Assembly: GCA_022577435.1 (NCBI GenBank)
Contig: JAKOON010000009.1
Coordinates: 996,001 to 1,060,000, forward strand
Source: Embiotoca jacksoni
Lineage: Eukaryota; Chordata; Actinopteri; Embiotocidae
Direction: 5' to 3'
Length of the DNA: 64,000 nt
Below, piece after piece: positions 38,885 through 50,794 of the stretch. Every line of letters begins with the position of its first letter. Positions within the stretch are counted from its first letter, which is position 1. A program made the position numbers and the translations under genes. Under the pieces are notes generated by a model. That model was given only the letters and a program-made list of their open reading frames with translations, searched no databases and was not told the DNA's origin.

Positions 38885-39240
38885 CCAAAATATAGAACAT
38901 ATAGATATTGAACTCCGTGACCTTTGACCTCCAAAATCCAAACACTTCATTGCTGAGCCAAACTTAACATTTGTGACAAATATGAAGAAGTTCCTTTAAG
39001 ACTTTCCTTCATGTGGGTCAGTGACCGTGACCTTTGACCTCTACGCACCAAAACCTTATCAGGCCATCGTCGGTACCAAGTGAATGTTTTTGACAAATTC
39101 GAACGGATTTCCCTCGAGGCGTTCTTGACGTATTGCGTTCACAAGAACGGGACAGGACAGATGAGGGGAAACGGTAAGGTCACAGTGACTTTGACCTTTG
39201 ACCTTTAACGACTCGATCAGCCTTCATTTATTTTTATTTT
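38885..39240 (+). repeat. interspersed repeat with repeated 'gtgacctttgacct' motifs
   Basis: This segment has internal near-repeats of about 110 bases built on 'gtgacctttgacctc', 'acaaattcgaacg', 'ccctcgaggcgttcttgacg' and 'ttcacaagaacgggac'. I recognise the wording from a repeat common in fish. Three exact TGACCTTTGACCT strings (38918-38930, 39028-39040, 39192-39204) are perfect DR1 nuclear-receptor sites. Confidence 0.6.
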
Positions 39241-39397
39241 TTTATGTTTATTTCCTGCATCCTCGTTTATTCACCTCGTAACCGATCGATCAACCTGATG
39301 AGTTTCAGCACAAATCTTAACGGCAACGTAACGGTGTCGATGATCAGGGAGGACAACCCGCAGCGATTCACGCGTCGCACACACTTCACTCTGACTC

Positions 39398-39398
<1 letters not shown>

Positions 39399-39447
<49 letters not shown>
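39399..39447. repeat. (GT)n microsatellite
   Basis: About 49 bp; inverted partner of the CA array at 39562. Confidence 0.97.
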
Positions 39448-39450
<3 letters not shown>

Positions 39451-39559
39451 CCGAGCATCCCACAGTGAGTGTGCAGTCAGCTGAGAGTCACAGGCTGAAA
39501 GAATTGGAGCAGATTAAAAGTTACACACCGGGGTCGACACTCACGGCGCGTCCTTTCAT

Positions 39560-39561
<2 letters not shown>

Positions 39562-39629
<68 letters not shown>
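39562..39629. repeat. (CA)n microsatellite
   Basis: About 68 bp, 114 bp from the GT array and complementary to it. Confidence 0.97.
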
Positions 39630-39630
<1 letters not shown>

Positions 39631-41841
39631 GGATCGGCCGGTACCGACGGGTCACAGCTATTAGGAGGCCGGTGTGTACGGTACAGTACTCTACACTTAA
39701 AGTACCTCCTTCTCCTCATAAACAAGATACGGACGCTGGAGGAACGAGACGCTTCACAGTATCGCGCCGTTTTACCGTTTAAAGTTCACACTTCAACAAT
39801 ATTTCATGAGTCAGCTCTTTGTCTGGCGGCAGTCGCTCCCCTTTTACTGCTTCGTCTCGCTAAAGAAATGTAACGTTCGTTCAAACTTTCTCCCGTTTGA
39901 ACAACTCGGTGTGACTAAAAAAAAAAAAAACAGCCGACGTTCGCCGCGAACTGAAGCTTTTCTCCCGTCAGCTGGAGGAACACGGAGAACGAGCGAATGT
40001 TATACAAACCTGCTTTAAATGAGCCGTGATCTTTGTCATCTTGATTATTTTACTTGGTCTCTTCATCTTTTATCAGGCCTTCGGCTTTTGTTTTTGCAAA
40101 TTCACCTGCGTACAGTTGCGTTTTAAAAAAAAAAAAAAAAGTATCGTCGTGCCTGATGATATCTCGACTGTGTGGAATGCTCACAACATTTTACAGGATT
40201 GCATCACTTCAAAGCTTTATATGTAATATAAAAGACGCTCTCCGTGTCTGACATCGCTCTTCCTCTCCGCCGGCGTCCCATCACTCAGCCTCGGCCTCAC
40301 CGGGGGACGTATCGAGTTACATTTATCTGAACGACAGGATGATGAAGAGACGAGAGGATGTGTACATTTACCTCCCTGCCTCCTCTAGAAAATTAACAGC
40401 GAGAGCACGAAGGTAGACGGCGCGACGAGGGAAGAGCTGAAGATCAAAAATTAAAAAAAAAAAAAAGGTCTTCTGTCCGGGACGGTGGAGACGAAGAGGA
40501 GGAGACGACGGGACAAAGATAAGAGCAGCGTCCATGATTTATTCATTAACCGTTTCTCTCCCCCGTCTTACTTCATCTCGACAACTCCATCGCATTTTAC
40601 ACCCCTCGCATCCACCCCGTCCTCCAGCGTCCACCAGCGTCCACCCACACAGTCACACCCTTACAACAACCAGCATCCAGCCACAGAGATGAGACGAGAC
40701 TTCTTTCACAATAAGGCGGTTAAATATGAAAAATACAGCAAAAATATTTGAAGAACAAAACTCCTGAAAAAGTCCTCCAACCCTTCCTCACCCCGAATAC
40801 GACCCACTGCAGTGTTTCCCTAAAGGTTGGCGCTACGTTAGATCAGCCGGAGGGACGCAGGCTCCAAACACTACGCTGCAGCGATCGCCTGTTTTAATGT
40901 CAATCAACTGGTCGCGAACCCTGTTCAAAATCTTCAACCTAACTTTAACTCGCCCGCAACAACAAAACAACCAATCACAGGCAGGGCGTCCCTCCCGCCG
41001 ATCCAATCTAGCATCAGCCTTCCCTAAATGTGATTTGGTCACAAAAGCTCGGTTAGTTAGAGATAATGCTTTGAGTTCAAATGATGATTCAAACTGCAAC
41101 GCGCGTCAAAGTTACTACTTCCTTAAAGTTATGCAAACTCCGTTGTCATGGCAACAGTAAATGCGGTTTTATTTATTTATTTTTTTAAACTGTCCCAACC
41201 CGTGGTTGGAAACGGGAGGCAAAAACTGGTTTCCTGCACCCAGTTCAGCTGCTGTATTGAACGCGTCAATACAGGCCTTCAACTACCTCGACGGCCGAAG
41301 AATTAACTGCAGTTCCTCGAATGGCCACTTGAGGCCGACTCCAAAAGCAAGTCAACCGCCACAGACCACAATGCTAAAATGAAAGAAATAAACATGTTTA
41401 GCCTGGCACAAAAACTATTCGGATGTGTTTTTAAACTAAAGCAGCTGTGTGTCTGTGTGTGTGTGAGCGAATCTGGACGTGAACGTTTGTGTGTTTTTTG
41501 CGGGTCACTGAGGTCAAAGCAGCAGCAATGTGTTCCTCTCTTCCCGTTTCCTTTGTGATGGATTCAGCTCATGCACACAGAGTGATATCATGCATGGCAA
41601 CATCTACTGATATTCTTGACCTATTTCTTTTTTCTTTCAAATGAATGCGCACACAAACACACACACACGCACGCACACACACCGAGACTCCTCCCCCTTT
41701 TTTCCTGTCGTTACACTGAGCGTCCAGGAAGCTCCGACAGCGATGGGAAAAACATGGCTGCGGGGAGCTTCGACGACGTTTCAAACCATGTGTGTCGGCC
41801 ACACAGCGCTCCACTGTTACAGTCTGTCGTGGATACAGAGC

Positions 41842-41843
<2 letters not shown>

Positions 41844-41886
<43 letters not shown>
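41844..41886. repeat. (TG)n microsatellite
   Basis: About 43 bp; inverted partner of the array at 42020. Confidence 0.97.
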
Positions 41887-41887
<1 letters not shown>

Positions 41888-42018
41888 GCTCGGAGAAGAG
41901 AGGCCCACTGTTACCACACAAAATATGCACCAACACACACATTTAGACGCTGCAGCACATATTTCACACTCGCTGGCTCTGCAGCCCTCACGACCATTCA
42001 ACTCAATTTTCTCCTCTG

Positions 42019-42019
<1 letters not shown>

Positions 42020-42071
<52 letters not shown>
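42020..42071. repeat. (CA)n microsatellite
   Basis: About 52 bp, 133 bp from the TG array. Confidence 0.97.
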
Positions 42072-42073
<2 letters not shown>

Positions 42074-42662
42074 GAAGCTCATTGATTATTTTAGTAAAAA
42101 ATCAGCTGGGTGCTGGTTATGCAAGAAGGCCGGAGGCTACAGAGGGGAGAGAAACGGGGGGAACCGGGAGGAGAGACGTCAGAGTGACAGATTTACTGCA
42201 TGTGGAGGAGAACATGTGGAGAATGCAGGAGAGACAGCAGGATCTCATTTATTCACTGCAGTATTTCTTCTTTTTTTTTTTTTTTTAGCTCATATAAACT
42301 GTACACAGCAGCATAAGTCATTTTTCTCTTTATATTTGTGAAATTAGGACTCCGATTGTGACTCGGTGTTGCATCAAAAGGGATTTAAACACCTACAAAG
42401 ATGCTCATTTTCCTCCCCCAGTGTTGGATTTAATTTCATCTCCCTCCATATTCTTCACTTGATTTATGTGCTTTAATGTCCTTGAAACTATTTTTAACCG
42501 TTTCTTTGCATCTTTGGACGATCCCGGCGTTGCAGCCGTTTCCGTATTTCTGAGGTCCGATTCTTTCTGCATTAATAGCAACCGCTTTGTCCCAGCAGGG
42601 TGGAGGAGGCCTCACGGTGAAGCCCACAGCTCTGGGAGCGTTTCATTTCCCTGACAACTCCT

Positions 42663-42685
42663 CCCCCCCCCCCCCCCCCCCCCCC
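42663..42685. repeat. poly-C run
   Basis: About 23 C. Confidence 0.9.
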
Positions 42686-43239
42686 GCATCTCTCCTCCTT
42701 TCTATCTACAATCAGCAGTGCAGGGCTTTCCAGCTCGGTCAGCGTTTGCTTTTCCTGGCAGTCAGGTGCTGCTGGAGAATGTGACTAAACGGGAAGTAAA
42801 GCAGGAAAAGACAGGAACACACACGCAGGCGGGGGAGGAGGGGGGAGGCGGCGATAGAGAGGAGAGGGAAATATAATTAGAGGATAATTAAATAAGCAAG
42901 TGAGAATGTGAGAGAAAGGCAGAGGAGGAGGAGGAGGAGGAAGAGGAGGCAGGAGAGGATAAAATCGATACAGAGGAGAGCTGCGACGAAGACGGCAAAT
43001 GAAAGAGCTGTTAGCAGCACAGCAGAGCAGCAAAGAGACGTTTAATGTCACGATGAAGAGCAGCAGAGTAACAATCATCTGGAAAATAAAAAACTGCTTA
43101 TAACTGAAAGTTACGACACTTTGACTCCCAAAAAGTGATTTATTTAATTAAAGAACTACAGATGAAAAGTAAAAGGGTTTGACCTGGGTGTGATCTGAGA
43201 GGCAGAGAGAGATTGTGTTGGATGACTGACAGGAAAGAT

Positions 43240-43271
43240 GGAGGAGGAGGAGGAGGAGGAGGAGGAGGAGG
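43240..43271. repeat. (GGA)n trinucleotide repeat
   Basis: About ten units; a looser GGA stretch lies at 42923-42955. Confidence 0.9.
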
Positions 43272-44091
43272 TTGTGTTCTTGCAGGCGGAGATCTGCCGT
43301 GAGAGGAGACCGGGAGCGAGGGAGTTGGGAAAAACTAGGCCACATGGAAAAATCCAGCTGTAATGATCCGACCGTGGAACCGGCCGATGGCGTCTGTCTC
43401 CCTCTTCTTCTCTTCCACTGCAGATTTGTTCTCTTCTCTGATGTCCTCTTTCACCACCTCCATATCCTGTCTCTGCTCCTAACAAACGTTTCCTTCGCTT
43501 CCTCCTCTGTCAGAGATCACGCGTCTAACAACCACTGACCAGAAGTGAAGAGTAATTTTCCACACTTTGCCCGCCATCTAATCCCGACATCTCAAGGTCT
43601 AATTTTAAATCTAATGGGGTCACATTAGTCCGGAGTTTATTTCCGAGGGGCACAAAGAGCGGAAACACGGCAGAGAGGCCGAGGTAAAGGTGACGCATTC
43701 AAAGCAGCGACACGCTTTAAGGCCTCCTCTGAATGTTCATAGCGTGTGGAGAGTCAGAGGGACAAACACGGGTCAGGAGAGACAGGAAGAGACAGGAAGA
43801 GACATTCAAAATGTGGGACGTCAGCAACCACTGGACACAGAACCCTTCCTGATAGCTCTGTCCACTTCCCGTGTCTCTTTCTGCGTCCCCGACCACTGAC
43901 CTCTGAATGTCTGCGTGTTTAAAGTCAGAATAATAACTGGAGGACTCCGCTACAAGGTGCGCCAGAGAAACTCGGGTATCATTACAACACCCTGATCTAC
44001 GGGACATAAACAACACGGCGACAATGGAGGTGGTCACTACTCTACTAAGATCAAAGCTCCGCCCACATCCTGTATTTCCAGTCAGACTGAT

Positions 44092-44093
<2 letters not shown>

Positions 44094-44143
<50 letters not shown>
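44094..44143. repeat. (TG)n microsatellite
   Basis: About 50 bp; inverted partner of the array at 44312. Confidence 0.97.
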
Positions 44144-44144
<1 letters not shown>

Positions 44145-44310
44145 GTACGAGCATGAGACTGAATGTCTGCGCTGATTCCATCAAAAAATAAATAAATAAA
44201 AGTCTTTGCGAATGTTTCTGACTGCACGACTTACAAACACTACGGTAAAATATGAATCCTGATGGAGCAGAGTGTGTTCGCCTCAGTGTCACATACCAGT
44301 TCAGACAGTC

Positions 44311-44311
<1 letters not shown>

Positions 44312-44368
<57 letters not shown>
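44312..44368. repeat. (CA)n microsatellite
   Basis: About 57 bp, 168 bp from the TG array. Confidence 0.97.
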
Positions 44369-44370
<2 letters not shown>

Positions 44371-44493
44371 GCAGCAGGAGCACCGAGCTGCCAGAAGTCG
44401 TCCCTGCCAGCAGACCGATGAGTTCGAGGTGTTAAGTATGCAGAGAGAGCATCGTGATGCTGTCCTCAGCCAAAGAACTGCAGCAATGATCAC

Positions 44494-44495
<2 letters not shown>

Positions 44496-44536
<41 letters not shown>

Positions 44537-44552
44537 TCTCTCTCTCTCTCTC
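44496..44552. repeat. compound (CA)n(TC)n microsatellite
   Basis: About 39 bp of CA followed by about 17 bp of TC. Confidence 0.97.
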
Positions 44553-44714
44553 GACCAGGACCACACACACACTCGACATGTTACAGAATACACAGGAGGT
44601 TCGGTTTCCTTCAGACATGGACTTTATCTTTATAAAAAAAAACAAGCTAAAAGATTAAATTAATGAACTCTGACAATTCAACCGGCTCCTAAATGTCTGT
44701 CCCTTAAAATAAAT

Positions 44715-44715
44715 G

Positions 44716-44744
<29 letters not shown>
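44715..44744. repeat. (CA)n microsatellite
   Basis: About 30 bp. Confidence 0.97.
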
Positions 44745-44746
<2 letters not shown>

Positions 44747-45121
44747 TAGTATCTATATTTGTGAAAGGGTACATTCATGTCTGTGTGTTTCCTGACACTC
44801 TTGTTCTCCTAAACTTGCCCAATTGTTCTGTTTCCTTTCGGGTTTCCCGTCTCATAAAAAAGACCCCGAGAGGATTTTCTCTACCCGTCGTGCTTTTAAA
44901 TGAACATGGAGGGGCTTTTAAGCTGCAGCTAAGCTCATGTAAATGTTATTACACTTTAGTAATCAGGATTATTAAAAAAAAAATTTTTTTTTTTTTAAAA
45001 CAGAGGAGCTGAAATGCATAGAGGGCTGCTTCAGATATAATAACTGTGGAGCTACTGGAGGAAACACGGTGTTCAAATGTTGCTGTCAATCTGCCTCGAA
45101 GCATCTGGGTTTCGACTGACT

Positions 45122-45123
<2 letters not shown>

Positions 45124-45167
<44 letters not shown>
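45124..45167. repeat. (GT)n microsatellite
   Basis: About 44 bp. Confidence 0.97.
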
Positions 45168-45168
<1 letters not shown>

Positions 45169-45934
45169 TATTTTTCCATATATTGCTTCGGTTATCCTGC
45201 CATTGTTGCACACACGAGCACGAGCACACCGTCGTGAATGATTTAAACCGTATCGAATGTCGACCTCCAGTTTCAGCCCCGAGCGGGACGCCAAGTTCCC
45301 GTTTCTGGTCCTATTCTTTACCGACAACTGCGACAAGTGACTCGCACACAGCCGACAAATAAAAACACATATGCACCCATGATGAAGGGTGCAGAGGGGA
45401 AGAACGACGTCTGACAAACGTGGAGGAATAAAGGAGTGACGCGGCGGCACGATTGCGGTGGAGTGACTCCGAGCCGAGAGGGTTACAGCCCACGTTATTA
45501 CAGATGATCGCGTCAGGCCGAAGGTCCGAAACCTGCAGCCAGAAAACTCAACGTGAACCCGAGGACGGCCGTCTGCAACGGAGAGCAACCGGTGGGTCAG
45601 CTGTGACAGATCCACACGGTGTCGACTCTGCTGACTCATCAATATCTGATGACACCTTAAACACCCATCTGCACAACAACGCAGGAGGTAGAATCGATCA
45701 GAGAAAGTCCAGAAATGAATAGTCATCATTAAAAAAACAAAACTGATCTTGACAAAGAGTTTCCAATTTTACTGAAAAAGCCATTTTGCTGTGATAATCT
45801 GGTACGTTTGACGTATCTGACATTATTCAAATCAGTAAGATTGATTGTTTAATAATGTTTTCATGATGTTTTAAAAAAAATAAAATGTAGTGATTAAGTC
45901 TATTGAGCTGTTCTGACTCTTGTTTGTTTACGTG

Positions 45935-46140
45935 CAGCACACGTCAACCTTTGTTGTGTGTTAAATGTGCTATACAAATAAATTTGATATTTTTTTTTTT
46001 TTTTTTTTTTTAAATTAGAATTTTTGTCTTTTTTTAATGTTACATTTTATTGTGAGTTTTGTATGTATTCCCTCCTTGTAAAGCACTTTGGGTGAACGCT
46101 GTGTGTGAAAGCTGCTATAAATAAACTCGCCTTGCTCCGC
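45935..46140 (+). mobile_element. two LINE/SINE 3' tails in tandem
   Basis: The segments 'taaatgtgctatacaaataa' (near 45960) and 'ttgtaaagcactttgggtg' with 'gctgctataaataaactcg' (46078-46128) are both typical of the 3' tails of fish L2-type LINEs and their SINEs. A T-run (45991-46012) separates them. No reverse-transcriptase sequence is present. Confidence 0.5.
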
Positions 46141-48294
46141 TTAGTAAGTGATCACGAGATTACTCATTGGCTGGAGACAAATCAGTGCTGCGATATCCAA
46201 GAGTCACAAGAGTTTACAAAAAGTTAAAATCATTCAGTCATTCAACAAACTGCATTTTTAAAGTCAATACACACATATATTTACAGTATGTTGTGTGTGT
46301 GCAGAGACAGTAGAGCTCAAGAGATCCGGTCAGTCCTGCACTTCCTGTTAACTTCCTGTGAACTTCCTGCCGTGTGTTCTTCATTGATCTGTTGGGTTTT
46401 TTTGTATGTGGTGTTGTCACTTAATCACGGCAGAGTTGCAGTGTTTGATCGGCGGCTGTGCGTCGCTCTGGTTTTGAGTATTGATCCGTATGTGTACTGT
46501 CTGCATGTGGTGATTGTGTTGAGTCGATTCTAATCTAATTTTAGTTTGCTGGTTTAAGAACAGGCCGGAGACAGAGGATGAAGATTATCAGGATTAATCT
46601 GGACCGTTTACCGTCATTGTTCTGTTGATCAACGAGCAGCAAGTCGACTTCACCAACATTATTTAAATTATGATTTAAAACATATTTATTTTTCACTGGA
46701 ATTTCCATATTAGGAGCCATTTTAATAAAACAACTGTTTAGAATAAATTACATCCCCTGTTTATCCTGGTGTGTTGTGTTGGCATAACTTTTTTATTTAT
46801 TTATTTATTTTATTGCCGAATTTGTTTTAATTGCCGATTTTAACCGTTTCAAATCGACCCAATTTGTTTTAATTGTGTCTGATGTTGTGCCGGACACGTA
46901 TGTTCTGTATAAATAACCCGATTTCACAACGTCACGGTCAAAACAAATGAATAAATAAAATAAAATGCGCGCTAATAAAACAGCATCCAGCAGAAATATT
47001 ACCACAACCGTTCCCTGTACATCGATTGCCAGTTAACGGGCCGAGCGGTTGCTGTGCGGTGATCAATAACAGAAGACTCGGCGAGCACTGACGTATGATG
47101 TGTTTGGGACTTTCGGACTGCTCTGCATTGACATTTCTGATTTCAAAAGGCCCCAGAGACTCGTGTCCAGCTCCACTTAAATCAATGTGCTCCCACTCCC
47201 TTCCTTTAACCACCTCCCACATGCAAAGGAGCACCGCCGATGCTTTCATTTGCGCATTAAAGTAAAGCCGTCCTGCTCGCAGATAAAAAAAACTGAGCAG
47301 CGGCTGCAATCAACAGGAAACGCTTCAGTGGAGGACGATCAGTCATTACAGGCGGACAAATGGACCGAGGTTCTCTCTGCATGAAGAAGCATTTAGTTGG
47401 CTTTTTACCTGCACTTAGCACGATGACAATGAAGTTGAATTTAATCGAAAGCGAACTGCTGAAAGGACACGAAGATTAAATGGACGTCCTACTGCCTCCT
47501 GACCAAGTTTAACACCTTTCAAATGTGTTTCAATAAAATACAGACCTGCGATCAGATTACACGATATATTCGTCTTTTATGATGGCAACTGAAAGATTAG
47601 TTTATTAAAAGTAACATGAATTCTTGTTGCTTTTGCGGTCAAGAAGCTGTCAATCATGGCTGCAGAGGATACGTCAAGCTAAGCAGGTAAAAACAAACGC
47701 AGTGTCGCTGTTCTTCAATTATGTCGCATTACAAGACCCGTTCGTCCTTCACCGTGTTCATATTCAACACTAGAAATTCATCTACATGACTAAACTGTGT
47801 CAGAATCAGGCTGAGTTTGTGTTGTCTGATCCCGGCATAACAGCATCCGTTTTACCCAACCTGACTCATGGGTACTTAAAAAAAAAATCTATCAAAGCAG
47901 CATGAAGATAAAAAATTCAAAAGGAAGATATCACAAACTTCATTTAACACATTTTCCTGTTATTTATATCTTCACATGGCTGAAACTACCAGCACTGCAG
48001 CAGCATAAACTGACCTATATTTGGGCCAGAAAGACTTGATTGATGTATTATAAAAGAGGAGACATCTGCACATGGTGGCTCAGATATGAATTCCAGATAA
48101 GGCTGATGCTGTTAAAAGTCCACATGGTTCCACTATATGCTTCATTCAGGGCCTGAAAATCACAAGAGTTCAGCAGACAGACAGTCAGTGAACGCACCTC
48201 CCAAAAGCCTTCATACACGGGGTCGTAGTACAGATAGTGGATGTTGGAGGATCCAAGAACTGCTGATATGAAACTCCTCACGTGGCTGCACTGA

Positions 48295-48367
<73 letters not shown>
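48295..48367. repeat. (CA)n microsatellite
   Basis: About 73 bp, 0.9 kb downstream of the short-leader macf1 exon. Confidence 0.97.
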
Positions 48368-48369
<2 letters not shown>

Positions 48370-48620
48370 CAACACTGAGCCCCGAACCCAAAGGAGTTTA
48401 GTTTCATTATAACGATCAATAATTAAAATCCCACCTCCTTTTCATCAGCGCCAGCATCACAGATGTGACCCGAGTCTATTGGCTGTCAGCACCCCCCCAC
48501 ACACACACACTCTTCAAACCCCCCCCCCCCACAATTTCAGTGGAGGCATTCATTTTTAAAGCACCCCTGTCAGTGGGATTATACAATGCTGGTGGTAATG
48601 CCACTGCTGCAGGGGGGTTG

Positions 48621-48622
<2 letters not shown>

Positions 48623-48653
<31 letters not shown>

Positions 48654-48673
48654 GGGGTGGGGGGGGGGGGGGG
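48623..48673. repeat. (GT)n followed by G-run
   Basis: About 30 bp of GT, then ttggggtgg and a G-run up to 48673. A C-run (48526-48530 region) lies just to the left. Confidence 0.95.
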
Positions 48674-48905
48674 TAACAATACCAGACACACACAGACAGA
48701 AAGAGATTTTGCATGACACAAATAAGCAGTTTAAGTGGTTTTTTTGTAAAGTCAACCTTTTCCCACTGACTGGCAGAGCTTCGATATTTACAGGACAAAC
48801 AGTGACCACAAGGCCAAACATGAGGCCATGTGGGGAACATTCCCTCAGCTGGCAGGCATGAAGGAGGAGGAAGAGGAGGATGAAGAGGAGGAGGGGAGAC
48901 TTCAG

Positions 48906-48906
48906 A

Positions 48907-48934
<28 letters not shown>
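48906..48934. repeat. poly-A run
   Basis: 29 A; on the minus strand it is a U-run 0.3 kb after the short-leader donor. Confidence 0.95.
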
Positions 48935-48937
<3 letters not shown>

Positions 48938-49247
48938 TCCTCTGGTGTCTTCAAAAGCACAAAAGTGATTACAAGGGAGTCGGGGCATGCAATTTGCCCC
49001 AAATACAGATGGAGCCCAAACAATGTGACGGAGAGAGAAGCACTCCAGAAAACATCAACAATGAAGAGAACCAGATTATAAAACCTGGCAGACCGAGCTG
49101 GATGACAGCCCGCAGATCTACTTCAGACACAATGTGTGTTTTACCTTTCATCCTCCTGACAAAAAAAAACAAAAAAACACTCCCAGACTTGGACAGGAAG
49201 CAGCCTCAGAAAGTTAAATAAGTCTTTACTTTTTTCTTTTTTTTTAC

Positions 49248-49341
49248 CTTTATATCTCTCCAGAACATCCTCATACGCCTGGGCGAACTCCTTCTCCTGG
49301 GAATGGTTGGTCGGCAGCAGACCCGGTATGAACCCAGCCAT
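49248..49341 (-). CDS. macf1: macf1 alternative first exon (short 31-residue leader)
   Basis: This exon encodes an alternative N terminus: MAGFIPGLLP, then TNHSQEKEFAQ, then AYEDVLERYK, followed by one base of the next codon and the donor AAAG|GTAAAAA. The family parallel is the short dystonin (BPAG1) leader, which begins MAGYLS and ends in LQAYEDVLERYK directly before the Asp-Glu-Arg-Asp start of the first calponin-homology domain. It has the same strand and the same end phase (one base) as the MACF1 leader exon 11.5 kb upstream, so both can splice to the same shared exon, and the gene context makes it macf1 rather than dst. I chose the Met at 49341 because it aligns with the family start. 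An in-frame ATG at 49461 would add 40 residues rich in Pro and His. A CpG-rich stretch lies upstream (49730-50130), as expected for a promoter. The downstream shared exon is not in the window. Confidence 0.85.
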
Positions 49342-50143
49342 GGTGAAGACGTTGTGATGGGGGTGAGGGGAGGTAGGTGGAGGTGGGTGGGGGGGGGACT
49401 GCAAACTACCGCAGTGACCCGGTCCGCTACGGCTCTGGTTCCCGGCGTCCCGACTCAACAAACAAGCCCGTGTGGAAAACTAGTGAATTTGATGCATTGA
49501 CGTACACTTCAAAAAAATAAAAACCACCACCACAAAAAAAAAAAGAAAAAACAGCAGAAAAAAACCCGGCAGCTCACTTCCAGGCGCGGTTAGATAATCC
49601 TGACTTCAGAGAATATATAGGGGGGGAAACAACAAAACCAAAAAAAAGGACAACAAAAAAAAAGAAGCGCGTGTTTATGAAAATGTAGGACGTGTCGACT
49701 TGAGTGAAGGTTACATAAATGTTATCTATCCATGGTCGAGGTGGGTGCGGGAGCGCGGCCACACAGTCGCGTCGCCCGGCGTGTCGTCTCCGGCCGGTCC
49801 CCTCCTTGAATATCAGCTTCCAGTCGGCCGCCGGCTGCTTTATGCACCTCCTGAGTGGGTGAGGGTGGGAGGGAGTATATATCCAACACACCGCAGATGA
49901 CAGTCCGTACAGAGGGGCAGTGTCTCCGTTTCCGTCCACCACCACCACCCTCCTCCCCCGTTTAAAAAAAAAAAAAAAAAAAAAATATATCGGCGGAGCT
50001 CCAAGCGAAACCGACCCGGGCTTCCTATCCTATCCCCGGCTGCAGCGTCGGCGTCCTGTGGATCCGAGGCGAGCCGGCCGAGCTCCCAGCATGCTCTCCC
50101 AGCCGTAATGGCCGCTTCTATCCGAGGCTTTGCGGTGACTGGT

Positions 50144-50188
50144 TGTGCGTGTGCGTGTGCGTGCGTGTGTGTGCGTGTGTGTGTGTGA
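50144..50188. repeat. imperfect (GT/GC)n repeat
   Basis: Mixed gtgtgcgtgtgcgtgcgtg repeat within the CpG-rich upstream region. Confidence 0.85.
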
Positions 50189-50301
50189 ACGCGTGTGTGC
50201 GCGTCTCTCCCTCTTTTCTGCCTCAGGTTTCTCGGTGCTTCCTGCAGTGGCTGTCTTCCATCCCTCTCTACCGGCCACGACAGGAACCTCCGCCACAGGA
50301 A

Positions 50302-50303
<2 letters not shown>

Positions 50304-50382
<79 letters not shown>
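50304..50382. repeat. (GT)n microsatellite
   Basis: About 79 bp, uninterrupted, roughly 1 kb upstream of the short-leader exon. Confidence 0.97.
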
Positions 50383-50385
<3 letters not shown>

Positions 50386-50794
50386 AGGAGCGGGTGGAGA
50401 AGAGCTCGTAGCGCTCAGCTTTTATGGCCGCCGGCAGGAAAGTGGAGCTCTAGCGCCCCCACATGGAGAGCACGACTACATCCTGGCCAGACAGCTCAGA
50501 GCGACGTCTTTTATTTTCTACCGTCAGACAATAAACTTGTTAAAAAAAAAAACACACACAAAAAAAACCGACTACACGAAGTGTTTGGAGTGTTTGGTTT
50601 AATTTGTCGAGCTGGTCTCCCCATTTTTGGGTTCCTTTAAGCACACGGATGGTTCATGAGGTAAAAGGCCTCCGAGCACAGATACGTAAAAGTCCCCAAA
50701 CTACATAGAACATGTCATTTTGTGTATTATTGTAGTTGTTGGGATGTTTTTGTTTTGAAACTCTTTGTTTATTTGACTATTTGAAGGTGTTTTC

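Larger units (their letters stand above)
39630..49240. other. start of the common macf1 intron
   Basis: Directly downstream of the short-leader donor. It is dominated by CA/TG arrays and simple repeats; long frames over it are His-Thr or Cys-Val readings of those arrays. No shared macf1 exon was found. Confidence 0.55.
49342..50470 (-). promoter_or_regulatory. 5'UTR and CpG-rich promoter region of the short macf1 start
   Basis: This is the stretch immediately upstream of the short-leader exon. From 49730 to 50130 it is visibly rich in CpG (for example gcgtcgcccggcgtgtcg and ggatccgaggcgagccgg), unlike the surrounding intron. A TATATATA box in minus-strand orientation lies near 49875-49882, which would give a 5'UTR of roughly half a kilobase; this start is a guess. 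It also holds an A-run (49963-49985) and a long (GT) array (50304-50382). The role is inferred from position and CpG content. Confidence 0.5.

Noticed and set aside
40811..41160. Second hAT-like element starting cagtgtttccct
   Set aside because: No opposite terminal repeat or flanking duplication could be found.
41616..42341. 241-codon plus-strand frame
   Set aside because: Again CA/TG arrays; no family resemblance.
43717..44568. 283-codon minus-strand frame
   Set aside because: Built from CA/TG arrays read as Cys-Val and His-Thr repeats, joined by short stop-free stretches.
1..49240. Shared macf1 exon beginning Asp-Glu-Arg-Asp and the following calponin-homology exons
   Set aside because: Looked for their reverse complements left of the short-leader exon and found none; probably outside the window. 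Small exons could be missed by eye.
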